Positions 47,752 to 57,852 of a DNA stretch of 64,000 bases are shown piece after piece (position 1 is the first letter of the stretch; every line of letters starts with the position of its first letter). Source of the DNA: CAVXTF01 sp963701375 (GTDB lineage: Bacteria; Actinomycetota; Acidimicrobiia; Acidimicrobiales; CAVXTF01); contig CAVOZT010000004.1 of the NCBI GenBank assembly GCA_963701375.1, positions 744,001-808,000 of the forward strand, given 5' to 3'. A program made the position numbers and the translations under genes. The notes under the pieces are model-generated. The model saw only the letters and a list, made by a program, of their open reading frames with translations. It did no database searches and was not told the DNA's origin.

Positions 47752-47844
47752 TCACGAGGGAGCCGGAGTGAGCGTCTCGGGTGCAGCGTTGAGAGGGCTC
47801 CACACCGGGGCCGTCCTCGATACGCACCGGGGGGCCGGAAAGGG

Positions 47845-48300
47845 ATGACCGTGGCGGAACAAGCCACCGAGCGCATGGTTGTCGGAGCGACTCCGGAGCA
47901 GTGCTTCGCGATCGTGAGCGACGTCGAGCGGTATCCCGACTGGGCCGCGGACATCAAGCAGGTCGACGTGACCAAGCGCGACGGATCGGGGCGCGCGCTC
48001 GAAGTGGCCTGGCGGGCTGCCGCTTTCGGGAGGAGCACCAGCTACACGCTGGTCTACGACTATTCAGGGGCCCCTCGGACGATCGCATGGCGCCAGATCC
48101 GCGGCGACCTGACAACCAAGCTGGACGGGGCGTACACGTTCGATGACGCCGGCGAGGGCCGCACGCAGGTCACGTACGTGCTCGAGGTCGAGCTGCGTGT
48201 CCCCCTGCCCGGTTTCATAAAACGGAGGGCGCAGAGCCGGATCATGCACATCGCTCTCGAGGATCTGCGCGCCAGGGTCGAATCCTCGCTCACCACCTGA
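47845..48300 (+). CDS. SRPBCC/START-like polyketide cyclase family protein
   Basis: The 151-residue protein has the helix-grip fold features of the Polyketide_cyc/COQ10-type group: MVVGATPEQCFAIVSDVERYPDWAADIKQVDV near the start, GRSTSYTLVYDY in the middle and a long C-terminal helix. Such proteins bind hydrophobic ligands. A related gene lies near pimB' in mycobacteria, consistent with a lipid-handling role at this locus. GGAAAGGG precedes the ATG directly. The role is not established. Confidence 0.85.
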   Translation: MTVAEQATERMVVGATPEQCFAIVSDVERYPDWAADIKQVDVTKRDGSGRALEVAWRAAAFGRSTSYTLVYDYSGAPRTIAWRQIRGDLTTKLDGAYTFDDAGEGRTQVTYVLEVELRVPLPGFIKRRAQSRIMHIALEDLRARVESSLTT

Positions 48301-48301
48301 C

Positions 48302-49412
48302 GTGCAGGATCGGGACGACGTTCCTGACACCGCCTCCTTCTCTGCCGATCTCAGAGGACTGACCTTCGGGGTCGACGTCGGGGGGACGAAGGTCCTAGGC
48401 GTAGCCCTCGACTCTTCTGGAGCCGTCGTCGGCCAGGCCCGTGCCGCAACACCCCTGTCTCCTCACGAGAGAAGGAACGGATCCGGCGCCGCCGACTCGG
48501 TCTCGGCAGACCCGACGGGTGGGATCTCGGTCAACCCGGTCATTGATGCGATATCCGAGGTGGTCGCGCAGTTGACAGCCGGTCTGGCCGCGCAGCTCGG
48601 CACAAGCCACATACCGCCACTCGGCGTGGGTATTCCGGGCCTTGTCGACGACGACGGGACGATGCACTTCGCACCGAACCTGCCCGCCGGGGCCGGAGTG
48701 GACTTCAAAGCCCTTGTGACGAAGGCGACGGGCGGACGGAGGGTCGTGGTCGACAACGACGCGACGTGCGCGGCGCTGGGCGAATGGACGCTCGGTGCTG
48801 CGGCCGGGGCGTCGGACGCAATCATGGTCACCCTCGGTACGGGGATCGGTGCGGGAATCATCGCCGACGGCGCATTGCTACACGGCGCGAACGGTTACGC
48901 GGGGGAAGCGGGCCACATGGTCGTGGATCCTTCCGGACCTCTCTGTTCTTGTGGGCGGCGCGGGTGCTGGGAGCGTTATGCGTCAGGAAGCGGTCTCGCT
49001 CGCCTCAGCGCGTGAGGCGGCGACCGCCGGAAGGCTCGGAGCTGTCATGGCTCTTGCTCGTGGCGACGCAGAGTCGGTGCGGGGTGAACACGTCACCGAG
49101 GCCGCCGCCGCCGGAGATCCCGGAGCGCTGGAAGTAATGGCGGAGCTCGGCTGGTGGATCGCTCTCGGTGTGGCGAATCTGACGGCGCTTCTCGATCCTT
49201 CTGTCGTAGTGATAGGAGGCGGTCTTGTCGGCGCGGGGGAGCTTCTGCTGGAACCGACGCGGAAGGCCTATGCAGACGTGCTTTACGCGGGAGGCGAAAG
49301 GCCGGTGGTCTCGATCGTCCCCGCAGCTCTCGGCGAGCTAGCCGGGGCCGTGGGTGCTGCGCTCATGGCGCGCGCGGACAACCGCACGGGAGTGATCGCT
49401 CCTTGCGAATAG
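48302..49412 (+). CDS. ROK-family glucokinase, frameshifted
   Basis: One surplus base at about 49003-49010 divides a 369-residue kinase. The ATP/phosphate motif is TFGVDVGGTKVLGVAL. Then come GIPGLVDDDG, VDNDATCAALGEW (catalytic Asp), GTGIGAGIIADG and the ROK zinc site GEAGHMVVD with CSCGRRGCWERYASG. The second part has VVVIGGGLVGAGELLLEP. ROK glucokinases phosphorylate glucose with ATP or polyphosphate. The extension of about 20 residues before the domain is ordinary for actinobacteria. The gene starts 1 bp after the SRPBCC gene and overlaps the next gene, so the run is probably one operon. Confidence 0.88.
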
Positions 49413-50144
49413 GGGTGACCCTGCCGTCGTTTCGCGAGGACGCCTTTGCGGTGGAGGCCGCGGTCCTTGCCGAGCGGCTGGGGTTCGACGGCGTATTCGT
49501 ATTCGACCACCTTTGGCCGATGGGTCGGCCCGATCGACCTGCTCTCGAGCGCGATGCCACTGCTTGGTTCCGTCGCCGCGGTAACCGAGCGGGTGAAGGT
49601 TGGTTCTCTCGTCGCGCGCATCGGCCTGTTGCCCGATGCCATTCTCGTCGCATCGCTCAAATCTCTGGACCTGCTCTCGAATGGGAGGTTCGTCGCCGGG
49701 CTGGGTGTGGGGGACCATCTGAGCGCGCAGGAGAACCTCGCCTACGGGATCCGGTACGCGCCGAGCGCGGAACGGCTCGAGTCGCTGAAGGAGTGCGCGA
49801 CCCGTCTTCTCGAGGACGACGTCACGGTGTGGATCGGGGGCCGCGCACGAACTATCGAGATCGCGAGGGATGTTGGGGCAGTCGCGAACCTGTGGGGCGC
49901 AGGACGTGACGAGCTCGCAGCGGTGCGCAACGACTACGGCATCGAGGTCACCTGGGCGGGCACCGCGGGCCGCTACTCGGACGAACCCCTCGAGCCGTCC
50001 GTGGACGCGACTGCCGACCACCTGACAGAGGTCGGCGTTGCCGGGGCGACTTGGGCCGTTTGCACGTGGCCGGCGCCTGGATCCTCACCCGAACAACTCG
50101 CGGAGGTGGCAGGCGAGGTGCGACGGCGTCTGGCGGCCTCGTAG
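49403..50144 (+). CDS. Luciferase-like (LLM class) F420- or flavin-dependent oxidoreductase, frameshifted
   Basis: TTG 49403 begins LRIGVTLPSF, the usual first strand of this TIM-barrel family, followed by LAERLGFDGVFVFDHLWP. One surplus base near 49550 breaks the frame before MPLLGSVAAVTERVKVGSLV and NGRFVAGLGVGD. Repaired length is 246 residues, shorter than most members (300-340), so part of the barrel is reduced. It may use F420 or FMN; the residues that would decide are not clear to me. It overlaps the ROK gene end by 10 bp. Confidence 0.78.
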
Positions 50145-50187
50145 AGCGGACCCCGGAGCCGGCGCGGCCCGGCGGTACTCTTTCAGG

Positions 50188-51387
50188 ATGGAATTTCGCC
50201 GGATCAACGGGCTCCCGCCCTACGTGTTCGCCCAAATCGACGCTCTGAAGCTCGGTGCGCGGCGAGCCGGCCGAGATGTCGTCGATCTCGGGTTCGGCAA
50301 CCCCGACATTCCGTCCCCCGACGTCGCGGTCGAAAAACTGGTGGACGCAGTGCGCAACCCCCGCAACCATCGCTACTCGGCAAGCTCGCGGCATCCCCAA
50401 GCTCAGGCAGGCGATCTCCTCGCTGTATCTCAGGCGTTTCGGCGTCGAGATCGACCCCGACACCGAAGCGGTTGTCACGATCGGCGCCAAGGAAGGTCTC
50501 TCCCACTTGATGTGGGTCCTTCTCGGCCCCGGCGACAGCGCGCTCGTACCGTCCCCCTCCTATCCGATCCACCTGTACACGCCGTTGTTCGCGGGCGCGG
50601 ACGTCCGCCAGGTACGGCTCGAGGATCCGGGCCGCCCAGAGGGAGGAACCGCAGGACGCGTTCTTCGACAACATGATGGAGTCGTGGGAGTCGGCGTGGC
50701 CCAAGCCCCGGGTCGTGGTCCTGTCGTTTCCGCACAATCCGACGACGTCGTGTGTCGACCTGGCGTGGATGCAACGCATCGTCGATTTCGCCCGTGAGCA
50801 CGAGATCGTTCTCGTTCACGATTTCGCCTACGCAGACATCGCCTTCGATGGTTACCGCCCCCCTTCTATCCTCGAGGTGCCGGGCGCGAAGGATTGTGCC
50901 GTCGAGCTCTACACCCTTACGAAGTCGTTCTCGATGGCGGGTTGGCGGGTCGGTTTCCTCGTCGGCAATTCCAGAGGTGGTGCAGGCGCTTACCAAGATC
51001 AAGAGCTACCTGGACTACGGCACGTTCCAGCCGATCCAGATCGCCGCGATCGTCGCGATGAACGAGACGCCGGACTTTCCGAAAGTCGTGAACGACACCT
51101 ACCAGGCGCGCCGCGATGCGCTGTGTGACGGTCTAAACCGGATCGGGTGGAGCGTCGCGAGGCCGAGGGGGACGATGTTCGTCTGGGCACCCATTCCCGA
51201 GCCGTACCGCCACATGGGATCCCTCGACTTCTCTGCATTTCTTGTCGAGTCGGCGGAAGTGGCAACCTCGCCGGGGGTCGGGTTCGGTCCCGGCGGCGAC
51301 GGGCACGTCCGGTTCGCGCTGATCGAGAACGAACAGAGGATCGGTCAGGCCGTTCGGAACCTACGACGGGCGCTCCCGAAGCTTTAG
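50188..51387 (+). CDS. Class I/II PLP aminotransferase (AlaC-like), three frameshifts
   Basis: Four frames in order give a 398-residue aminotransferase after removal of three single bases near 50386, 50620-50645 and 50969. Motifs are INGLPPYVFAQIDALK, VVDLGFGNPDIPSP, HRYSASRGIPKLRQAIS, TIGAKEGLSHLMW, VVLSFPHNPTTSC, VHDFAYADIAFDG and the PLP-lysine motif ELYTLTKSFSMAGWRVGF. LDYGTFQPIQIAAIVAMN and VRFALIENEQRI complete it. This pattern is that of AlaC-type glutamate-pyruvate aminotransferases and the related LL-diaminopimelate group. All three shifts are in the same direction. It is convergent with the TetR gene. Confidence 0.85.
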
Positions 51388-51418
51388 CCGGGCAACCTCG
51401 TTCCCCGAGAGGGTGAGC

Positions 51419-52051
51419 TCATCCGGCCGCACGTCCCAGACGTTGACGAAGCGCTGTCGGGGACAACACGCCCTCGAGGCAGAACGTGACCGCCGCGTCG
51501 CTCGCCTCTGTTGCGGGCTTGCCCTGGTCGAGCACGAGAGACCGAGCGAGCTGCTGGGTGACTCCCAAGATGGCGTGTGCGATGACTATCGGGTCTTCGC
51601 GTCGTACGAATCCTGCGGCGATAGCGGCCTTCACGTGGGGGAGTGTGTCCGCGACCGCCTGCTCCTCGCCTTGGCGAATGACGGGCGCAAAGCGCTCTTC
51701 GGTCCGAGCGAGCTCGAGAAGGCCGAAAAGGCTTCGGTTGTCGTCCAGCCACGCCATCGTCGCCCGGATCCCCTGCTCGATCCGGCGCAGCGGATCGGGC
51801 TCGTCGGCGAGCGCCTGGCGCTGCGAGCGCCTCAGGTCGCGCTGGGCCTCCAACAGAATCTGAACGAACAGGGCTTCTTTGGATTCGAAGTACCAGTAGA
51901 AGACCCCCTTGGCGACGCCCAGCCCTTCCGTGATGTCGGTTATAGACGTCGGGTGGTAACCGTTCGTCGCGAAGCGCTCGGCCGCGTAGTCGAGCAGCTC
52001 CTGCCGCCTCCGCCTGCCCCGAGAAGTGAGCCGCCTTGCCACGCGAGTCAC
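51419..52051 (-). CDS. TetR-family transcriptional regulator
   Basis: The 210-residue protein has a textbook HTH at about residues 35-57 (TSITDITEGLGVAKGVFYWYF) followed by ESKEALFVQILLEAQ. The ligand domain is all-helical, with no recognisable ligand signature. It is divergent from the PlsC-like gene (93 bp between starts), the most probable regulated neighbour, which would suggest control of a lipid gene. No clear operator palindrome was found between them. Confidence 0.88.
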   Translation of the reverse strand: MTRVARRLTSRGRRRRQELLDYAAERFATNGYHPTSITDITEGLGVAKGVFYWYFESKEALFVQILLEAQRDLRRSQRQALADEPDPLRRIEQGIRATMAWLDDNRSLFGLLELARTEERFAPVIRQGEEQAVADTLPHVKAAIAAGFVRREDPIVIAHAILGVTQQLARSLVLDQGKPATEASDAAVTFCLEGVLSPTALRQRLGRAAG

Positions 52052-52143
52052 ATTAACGAGGGCGCCCAGAGCGCAAGGAAACCTAGAACAAAGCGTCCGA
52101 GCCGCCTTGGGAAGCGCCGACGCCGCGCGATACCGTTGCGGAC

Positions 52144-52904
52144 GTGGGCTATTGGTTAATGAAAGCCCTGTTGAGCCCGGTCTTCTTCGTCGGATGGCGG
52201 GTCAAGGTCACCGGGCGCCAGAACGTGCCGCGAAGCGGTCCGGTGATCCTCGCCCCCAATCACATCTCGTTCTGCGACTCGTTCTTCTTACCGCTTGTCC
52301 TCGCGCGCCGAGTCACGTTCGTGGCGAAGGCTGAGTATTTCGACTCGTGGAAGACAGCGTGGTTCTTCCGTTCTGCCGGCCAGATCCCGATGCGTAGGGA
52401 GGGGGGCTCTGCATCGGAGCGGGCGCTTGCTGCTGCGAGAGACGTTCTTGCCAAGGGCGGCGTGCTCGGCGTGTATCCGGAGGGCACACGCTCGCCGGAC
52501 GGACGTCTCTACCGCGGCCACACAGGAGTAGCGCGACTCGCTCTGCAGTGCGGTGTGCCGGTGATCCCCGTAGGTATCGCCGGCACCACTGAAGTTCAGC
52601 CTGTCGGCTCCAACATGATGCGCCCCTTCAAGCGGGTGAGCATTCAGTTCGGTGCGCCCCTCGACTTGAAGGTGCTCGGCGCCGATCACGCAAACGACCC
52701 GATGGCGCTCAGGCGTGTCGCTGACGACCTGATGTTCGAGATCCGACAGCTGACGGGTCAGGAGTACGTTGATCGCTACGCCAAGCGACACAACGTCGTC
52801 GGAGGGTCTGACACCGCGTCGATCGAGCCTTTCGCGCGATCCCGGGCCTTTTGCTCGGCGACGAGCTCGAGGGTGACAACGCCCTCGAGGCACAGACAGC
52901 CTGA
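52144..52904 (+). CDS. 1-acyl-sn-glycerol-3-phosphate acyltransferase-like (PlsC), probable C-terminal frameshift
   Basis: The domain has the acyltransferase box NHISFCDS (His-x4-Asp) and the second box VYPEGTRSPDG, with GVPVIPVGIAGT following. It lacks a long membrane anchor but begins with a hydrophobic segment. As written, the frame runs on to 53286 through the antisense of glpK. A -1 shift near 52840 instead gives the acidic ending LLLGDELEGDNALEAQTA and a stop at 52904, 10 bp before the glpK stop. The repaired length is 253 residues, normal for this family. It acylates lysophosphatidic acid to phosphatidic acid. Confidence 0.82.
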
Positions 52905-52913
52905 CTGCAAAGC

Positions 52914-54467
52914 TCAAACCCAGTTGCGAGCGCGCTCGAGCGCGGACAACCACGAAGCGTGCTTCGTATCGGCACCGGCACGTGTCGCTCGAGGCGAGAA
53001 CTGCGCGTCGAGTTTCCAGAGCGAGGAGAGCTCGTCGAGCGATCCCCAAACACCCTCGGCAAGGCCGGCAAGCGTCGCCGCGCCAAGCGCGGTCGTCTCG
53101 GTTGTGAGAGGTCGTGCGACAGGGGCTTGGAGCTGGTCTGCCAGCAGCTGCAGGAGCAGATCCATCACCGATGCCCCGCCGTCCACTCGCAACGCTTCGA
53201 GTTGCGCCGAGCCGCGGTCGCCTGACGCAAGCGAGTCCCTCGAGGAACCCGAGCCGGTCATCGCGTCGATCACGTCTCGCACTTGAAAAGCCATCGACTC
53301 GACCACCGCTCTAGCGAGGTGGGCTCGCCCGACACCGCGAGTCAGTCCGACGATTGCGCCTCGCGCATAAGGGTCCCACCACGGGCTTCCGAGCCCGGTG
53401 AACGCCGGCACGACGAACACTCCATCGGTGTCGGGGATCGATTCGGCGAGCACACCGACCTCAGAAGCCGTCGCGATGATGCCGAGCCCGTCGCGCAGCC
53501 ACTGGATGGCTGCTCCCGTTACGAACACCGAGCCCTCGAGCGTGTACATGAACGACTCGCTGCCGCCACTGTGCCCGAGATCCCAGGCGACGGTGGTCAG
53601 TACTCCTTCGACCGGCTCGGGCACCGTCGGTCCAGATGTGAGCAGAACGAAGCTTCCGGTGCCGTTCGTCACCTTCGCCATGCCCGGTCGGAAGCACGCC
53701 TGCCCGAACAAGGCGGCGTGTTGATCGCCTGCGATTCCCGATACCGGGACGCCGGCGAGTGGCGCGCCGCTCGCACCAAGCACTCCGCCGATCGTTCCCA
53801 CCCTCCCCGAAGACGGGACGACCGGCGGCAGAGTCGCCAGAGGTACTCCGAAGAGCTCGGCGAGTTCGGCCGACCAGCGGCGATCGTGAATGTCGTAGAG
53901 GAGCGTCCGGCTCGCGTTCGTGGAGTCCGTGGCAAGGACACCGCCATGGACGCCACCCGTCAGGTTCCAGACAACCCAGGCGTCGACGGTCGAAAGGACC
54001 AGGTCATCTGAGAACTCGAGGGGATCCGTTTCATTGGAGATCAGCCACGACATCTTGGTGGCTGTGAAATAGGGGTCCAATACAAGGCCGGTACGAGCCC
54101 GGACAAAGTCCTCGTGGCCCTCTTCGCGCAGCCGGTCACACAACTCGGCCGACCGCCGGTCCTGCCAGACGATGGCAGGGCGGGCCGGCTCGCCGGTCGA
54201 AGAGTGCCAGGCGACAAGGGTTTCGCGCTGGTTGGTAACTCCAATTGCGGCAGCCGAACGGCCGGCTTCGCGCTGCCGCGATGCCACCTCTGAAAGGGTA
54301 GAGACGACGTGCTGCCAGATCTCGGTCGGGTCGTGTTCCACCCACCCGGGCTTGGGATAGTGCTGGACGAGCTCGCGGTACGCGATGTCACTCAGCGTGC
54401 CGTTCTCGTCGAACGCCAAAGTCCGGACCCCTGTCGTTCCTGCGTCGATTGCGAGGACGACGCCCAT
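52914..54467 (-). CDS. glpK: Glycerol kinase
   Basis: ATG 54467 gives 517 residues, the normal length. Motifs are VLAIDAGTTGVRTLAFDENG, GVTNQRETLVAWHSSTGEPARPAIVWQDRRS, DPYFTATKMSWLI and the FGGY signature regions NGTGSFVLLTSG and VDGGASVMDLLLQLLADQL. It phosphorylates glycerol to glycerol-3-phosphate with ATP. It is a second FGGY kinase in the window, unlinked to the glpD operon and much closer to canonical GlpK than the gene at 34584. It is convergent with the PlsC-like gene, which uses the same glycerol-phosphate pool. Confidence 0.93.
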   Translation of the reverse strand: MGVVLAIDAGTTGVRTLAFDENGTLSDIAYRELVQHYPKPGWVEHDPTEIWQHVVSTLSEVASRQREAGRSAAAIGVTNQRETLVAWHSSTGEPARPAIVWQDRRSAELCDRLREEGHEDFVRARTGLVLDPYFTATKMSWLISNETDPLEFSDDLVLSTVDAWVVWNLTGGVHGGVLATDSTNASRTLLYDIHDRRWSAELAELFGVPLATLPPVVPSSGRVGTIGGVLGASGAPLAGVPVSGIAGDQHAALFGQACFRPGMAKVTNGTGSFVLLTSGPTVPEPVEGVLTTVAWDLGHSGGSESFMYTLEGSVFVTGAAIQWLRDGLGIIATASEVGVLAESIPDTDGVFVVPAFTGLGSPWWDPYARGAIVGLTRGVGRAHLARAVVESMAFQVRDVIDAMTGSGSSRDSLASGDRGSAQLEALRVDGGASVMDLLLQLLADQLQAPVARPLTTETTALGAATLAGLAEGVWGSLDELSSLWKLDAQFSPRATRAGADTKHASWLSALERARNWV

Positions 54468-54642
54468 CAGAGCGCTCCAGAAGACGCCCGAGACGCCGAT
54501 AAAAGGTGTACTGGCGAGCGATCGGGCTTCGGAACGATGAAATCGGGCACGCAGTCCACTGCACGACGCTACCCAGAGCAACGAGCTACAGGCTCGTGAG
54601 TTCAGCCGGACTTAGGCTCACGCGCTTGAAGGGAGGCGCAAG

Positions 54643-56013
54643 ATGGCCGTCTCAGGCGGCGGAATAGTGGAAGGGGCAATCGCGCAGAGCGTGATAACGC
54701 CTCCTGGATCGGCCCAGTTCGCTGGCGTCTGGCTGATCGGTGAAGCCTGGGGACAACAGGCAGCATCCCCGAATGTCGGCCTTACGCTGGACGACCGCGG
54801 CCTCACCGTCACTGGTCCGGCCGCGGGTCAATCCAACACTTTGCCCTGGTCCTGGGTTCAAAGATTCAGGGCAGGCGCGCCTATGACCTTTCCCGACGGC
54901 ACGCCTGCGACTGTCGTCGAGGTCGGCTTGATCGGTCGGAGCATCACGTTGCTCATACCGCCCGCGCAGCTGCGCGACGAGGAGATCGAAGAGCTCAACC
55001 GTTATGTGCCGCCTCAGGCGGCGTCCGCGCCTCCCCTGCCCCCACCCTCGCCCGTCCTCGCCAGTGAAGCGAGTACCGACGCGGACAAGAACGGCGCGAG
55101 CAGCCCAGACCGCCACCCCAAGTCTGAAGTTGCATCAGCCAAAAGAGCAATACGTTCGCAGGGGCGCCAGGGCCGCCTCGGCAACAGGACCTTCCGCCTT
55201 GCGATACTTCTCGGAACACTCGTTGTCATTGCGATCGCTGGTACGGTCGTCGTTGCCTTGCGCATTCACGGCGACCAGTCCGCGAATGCAGGTGTTGTCG
55301 TGCCCCGATCCACTCCCACAACCTTGCCGCCCGCACCGAGCACCCTCACCGGACCGCCGAAGTCCGCTAACGCGAAATCCGTCGCTCAGCTGGTGAGTCT
55401 GGCACTCGGCGATCTGCCTGCCGGTTGGTCGAAGTCCGCGCCGATTCCTTTCACCGCTGTCCCGTCTGCGTTCGCCGACGCTCGGTCCGCCGCCAACAAG
55501 GACCTCGCGTCATGCGTTGGACTGCCTCAGAGTCACGTCGGCATTCTCACTGGAGCCACCCAGGCCGGAGGACCGCGCGTCTGGCCGTCACCGATCTTCG
55601 TGACGAACTCCGGTCTTCACCCCTCGGCAATATCGGTGATGTCCATGGTCGCGAACGCTGGCGTGGAGCGGGCGGACCTCTCTACGCTGGTCAAGCCAGG
55701 TGTCGCACACTGTCTCGACTCTTATTACGCCTCGAGTTTCTCTTCTGAACACGTCTCTACACCTCCCGTGGTCAACCGCTTCAGCGTGCCGGGGCATGCG
55801 GGGGAACAGGTGATAGCTCTAGACGTCCACATCGACATCGTTTCGAATGGTCGTCCCGCGGTGTATGACTACGACGTGGTCGTGATCGGTGCAGGCAGGC
55901 TCGAGATAGCTCTCGGCGCTCAGCAGAATGACGAGCCCTTCTCCAACGCGACCCTCGACCACGTCGTGGAAGCCATGGAGACGCGCGCGGCTGTGGTCGC
56001 CGGCGGGCACTGA
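54643..56013 (+). CDS. Single-pass membrane protein, tandem paralogue A, unknown function
   Basis: The 456-residue protein (GGGAGG upstream) has an N-terminal beta-rich domain of about 120 residues (GLTLDDRGLTVTGP, PWSWVQRFRAGAPMTFPDG, SITLLIPPAQLRDEEIEELNRYV). A Pro/Ala-rich basic linker, one transmembrane helix (about residues 188-208) and an extracellular domain of about 200 residues follow. The latter has DLPAGW, ASCVGLPQSHVGILTGATQAGGP and a second Cys in VAHCLDSYY. The positive linker puts the N-terminal domain inside. The N-domain has a PH-like strand pattern. I recognise no family. The next gene, 2 bp away, has the same architecture. Confidence 0.75.
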   Translation: MAVSGGGIVEGAIAQSVITPPGSAQFAGVWLIGEAWGQQAASPNVGLTLDDRGLTVTGPAAGQSNTLPWSWVQRFRAGAPMTFPDGTPATVVEVGLIGRSITLLIPPAQLRDEEIEELNRYVPPQAASAPPLPPPSPVLASEASTDADKNGASSPDRHPKSEVASAKRAIRSQGRQGRLGNRTFRLAILLGTLVVIAIAGTVVVALRIHGDQSANAGVVVPRSTPTTLPPAPSTLTGPPKSANAKSVAQLVSLALGDLPAGWSKSAPIPFTAVPSAFADARSAANKDLASCVGLPQSHVGILTGATQAGGPRVWPSPIFVTNSGLHPSAISVMSMVANAGVERADLSTLVKPGVAHCLDSYYASSFSSEHVSTPPVVNRFSVPGHAGEQVIALDVHIDIVSNGRPAVYDYDVVVIGAGRLEIALGAQQNDEPFSNATLDHVVEAMETRAAVVAGGH

Positions 56014-56015
56014 GA

Positions 56016-57833
56016 ATGCGGGGAGACCCGCGGGTCGAGTTACGAGGCGCTGTCCTCGTCGGCCGGCGAGTCGTCGCAGGATCTCGAGCCGAAACCGACC
56101 GTGGTGAGATCGTCACGGTCATCGGGCTGTTGCTCCGGATCGACTCGCGAGGCCTCACTGTCGAGGGACCTCGCCCGAACGTGGTCCACACTGTGTCTTG
56201 GCACCGCGTCAAGTCGATAAACGCCGGCGAGCCTGCAACGTTCCCTGACAACAAGCCCGCGCGCTCGATTCAAGTGGAGCTCGACGACCGTGGTGTTCAG
56301 TTTCTCCTACCTGCCGAAGTACTCAATGACGACCAATTCCGCGTACTCGACGAGGTCGTGAGCGGATATCTCTCTTCTGCGCCTTCCGCTGTCCCTGTCC
56401 GTACCGCGAGTCTCGAGCAGCGCGAAGAGGTCCGAGAGCCTCTAGCAAAGTCCCCATCTGCCGTCGAGGCTCGGGTTGTCGTCAGGGCTCCGGTCCAACG
56501 TCCCGCTCGCATGTCCGACGCGTTCACACGCGCTCGGGATCCGGGCCTGCCGCCGCCTCCCCCCAGCTCGAGTGTCGTCATGCCACCCAAACCCTCGGAT
56601 GCGGGGAGCTCGAGCGGATCCGGAACTTCGCAGAACGCGCCCGGCATCGAAAACCGTCTTCCTCTGCCGCTAGCGGTTCCCGCCGCCCGACGGGTGAACG
56701 CCCCTTCTCGACCGACGCTCGAACCGTCGTCTGTCGACCCTGAGCCGGGACGAATCCCCTCCCGCCTTCCGCCGCCGCCACCCAGCGGCTCCTGGTCGCA
56801 GCTTCCGCCGCCACCGCTGGCGCAACCGCCAATAGAAGCTGAGGCCCATCCAGAACCTGACGCACGCCTAGAACCTGACGCACGCCCACAGCCTGACTCA
56901 CGCCCTCAGACTGACGCACGGCAAGAGGTTGCTCCTGAGGTGCCACCCCAGCGGCAAGACGAGGCTGCCGGACCCCGTCGACGAGGCGATGGCCGTAGGC
57001 GAAAGCAGCCAAAGAAGCGGTCCCGTCGCACAGCGGTTTTCGGCGGTGCCGTGCTGCTCGTTGCCGCCGCCATTGGTGGATCGGTGTTCGGCCTCGCTGC
57101 GACCGACAAGGGAAGCGTCCGAACCCCTGGTACTGCGGCTCCTCCTGGCGTTGCCACCCGAAGCTCGTCTGGAGGCTCGCCCGGCGCTGTCGGGGGACCT
57201 CCGGCCGGCGCCGACCCTGGCGCGGTTGGGGGCGCCGTGAACATCATCGCCGCAGGTCTGCCTCCGGGTTGGCGGACCGGACAATCGCCATGGCCCCGAG
57301 CGGCGACATCCCAGTCGGACACAGCCCTATCCGCCTGTCTCGGATTGCCTCTTTCTCATCTGGGGATCGTCACCGGCGTTACAGAACAAGGAGGTCCCCA
57401 AGTGGAAACCTCCCCGTGGTTCACGTCTCCGTCCGGTGCAACGGGATTCGAGAGCTACGTGGTTCTGACGCAGCAAGCGACCACCCGGGCGTCGGACATG
57501 GGACCACTCATGGGAATCCGGGCGGCGAGTTGCCTGCAGGGGTGGTTCGCATCTCTCGACCAGTCAGGCGACCAGATCATCGGCGTGCCCACTGTTTCCA
57601 CTCTTCCGGTTGCGGCCCTCTCGGGAGAGCAGGTGGTCGGTTTCCGTGCAGCGCTGACGACGCGTATCAAGAATGCAGAAGTGCAGGTCAACGAGGAACT
57701 GGTGTTCCTCGGCGCCGGCCGGGTCGAGGTCGGGTTGACAAGCGTCGCAACCGGGGTTCAGGTCGCGGTATCGATCGAGTCCTCGCAGCTGAAGGGCCTC
57801 GAGCGCAGGCTGAAGTCGGTCACAGGCTCCTAA
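56016..57833 (+). CDS. Single-pass membrane protein, tandem paralogue B, unknown function
   Basis: The 605-residue protein matches its neighbour in layout. An N-terminal domain (SRGLTVEGP, SWHRVKSINAGEPATFPDN, VQFLLPAEVLNDDQFRVLDEVV) precedes a much longer Pro-rich linker with PPPPP tracts and EPDAR/QPDSR/QTDAR repeats. A Lys/Arg block (KQPKKRSRR), a transmembrane helix and an extracellular domain (GLPPGW, SACLGLPLSHLGIVTGVTEQGGP, ASCLQGWF) follow. Pairwise agreement with paralogue A in both end domains shows duplication. The cytoplasmic and outer domains could form a signal relay or an envelope bridge; this is speculation. Confidence 0.75.
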   Translation: MRGDPRVELRGAVLVGRRVVAGSRAETDRGEIVTVIGLLLRIDSRGLTVEGPRPNVVHTVSWHRVKSINAGEPATFPDNKPARSIQVELDDRGVQFLLPAEVLNDDQFRVLDEVVSGYLSSAPSAVPVRTASLEQREEVREPLAKSPSAVEARVVVRAPVQRPARMSDAFTRARDPGLPPPPPSSSVVMPPKPSDAGSSSGSGTSQNAPGIENRLPLPLAVPAARRVNAPSRPTLEPSSVDPEPGRIPSRLPPPPPSGSWSQLPPPPLAQPPIEAEAHPEPDARLEPDARPQPDSRPQTDARQEVAPEVPPQRQDEAAGPRRRGDGRRRKQPKKRSRRTAVFGGAVLLVAAAIGGSVFGLAATDKGSVRTPGTAAPPGVATRSSSGGSPGAVGGPPAGADPGAVGGAVNIIAAGLPPGWRTGQSPWPRAATSQSDTALSACLGLPLSHLGIVTGVTEQGGPQVETSPWFTSPSGATGFESYVVLTQQATTRASDMGPLMGIRAASCLQGWFASLDQSGDQIIGVPTVSTLPVAALSGEQVVGFRAALTTRIKNAEVQVNEELVFLGAGRVEVGLTSVATGVQVAVSIESSQLKGLERRLKSVTGS

Positions 57834-57852
57834 CGGTCCGAACGATCGCCCG

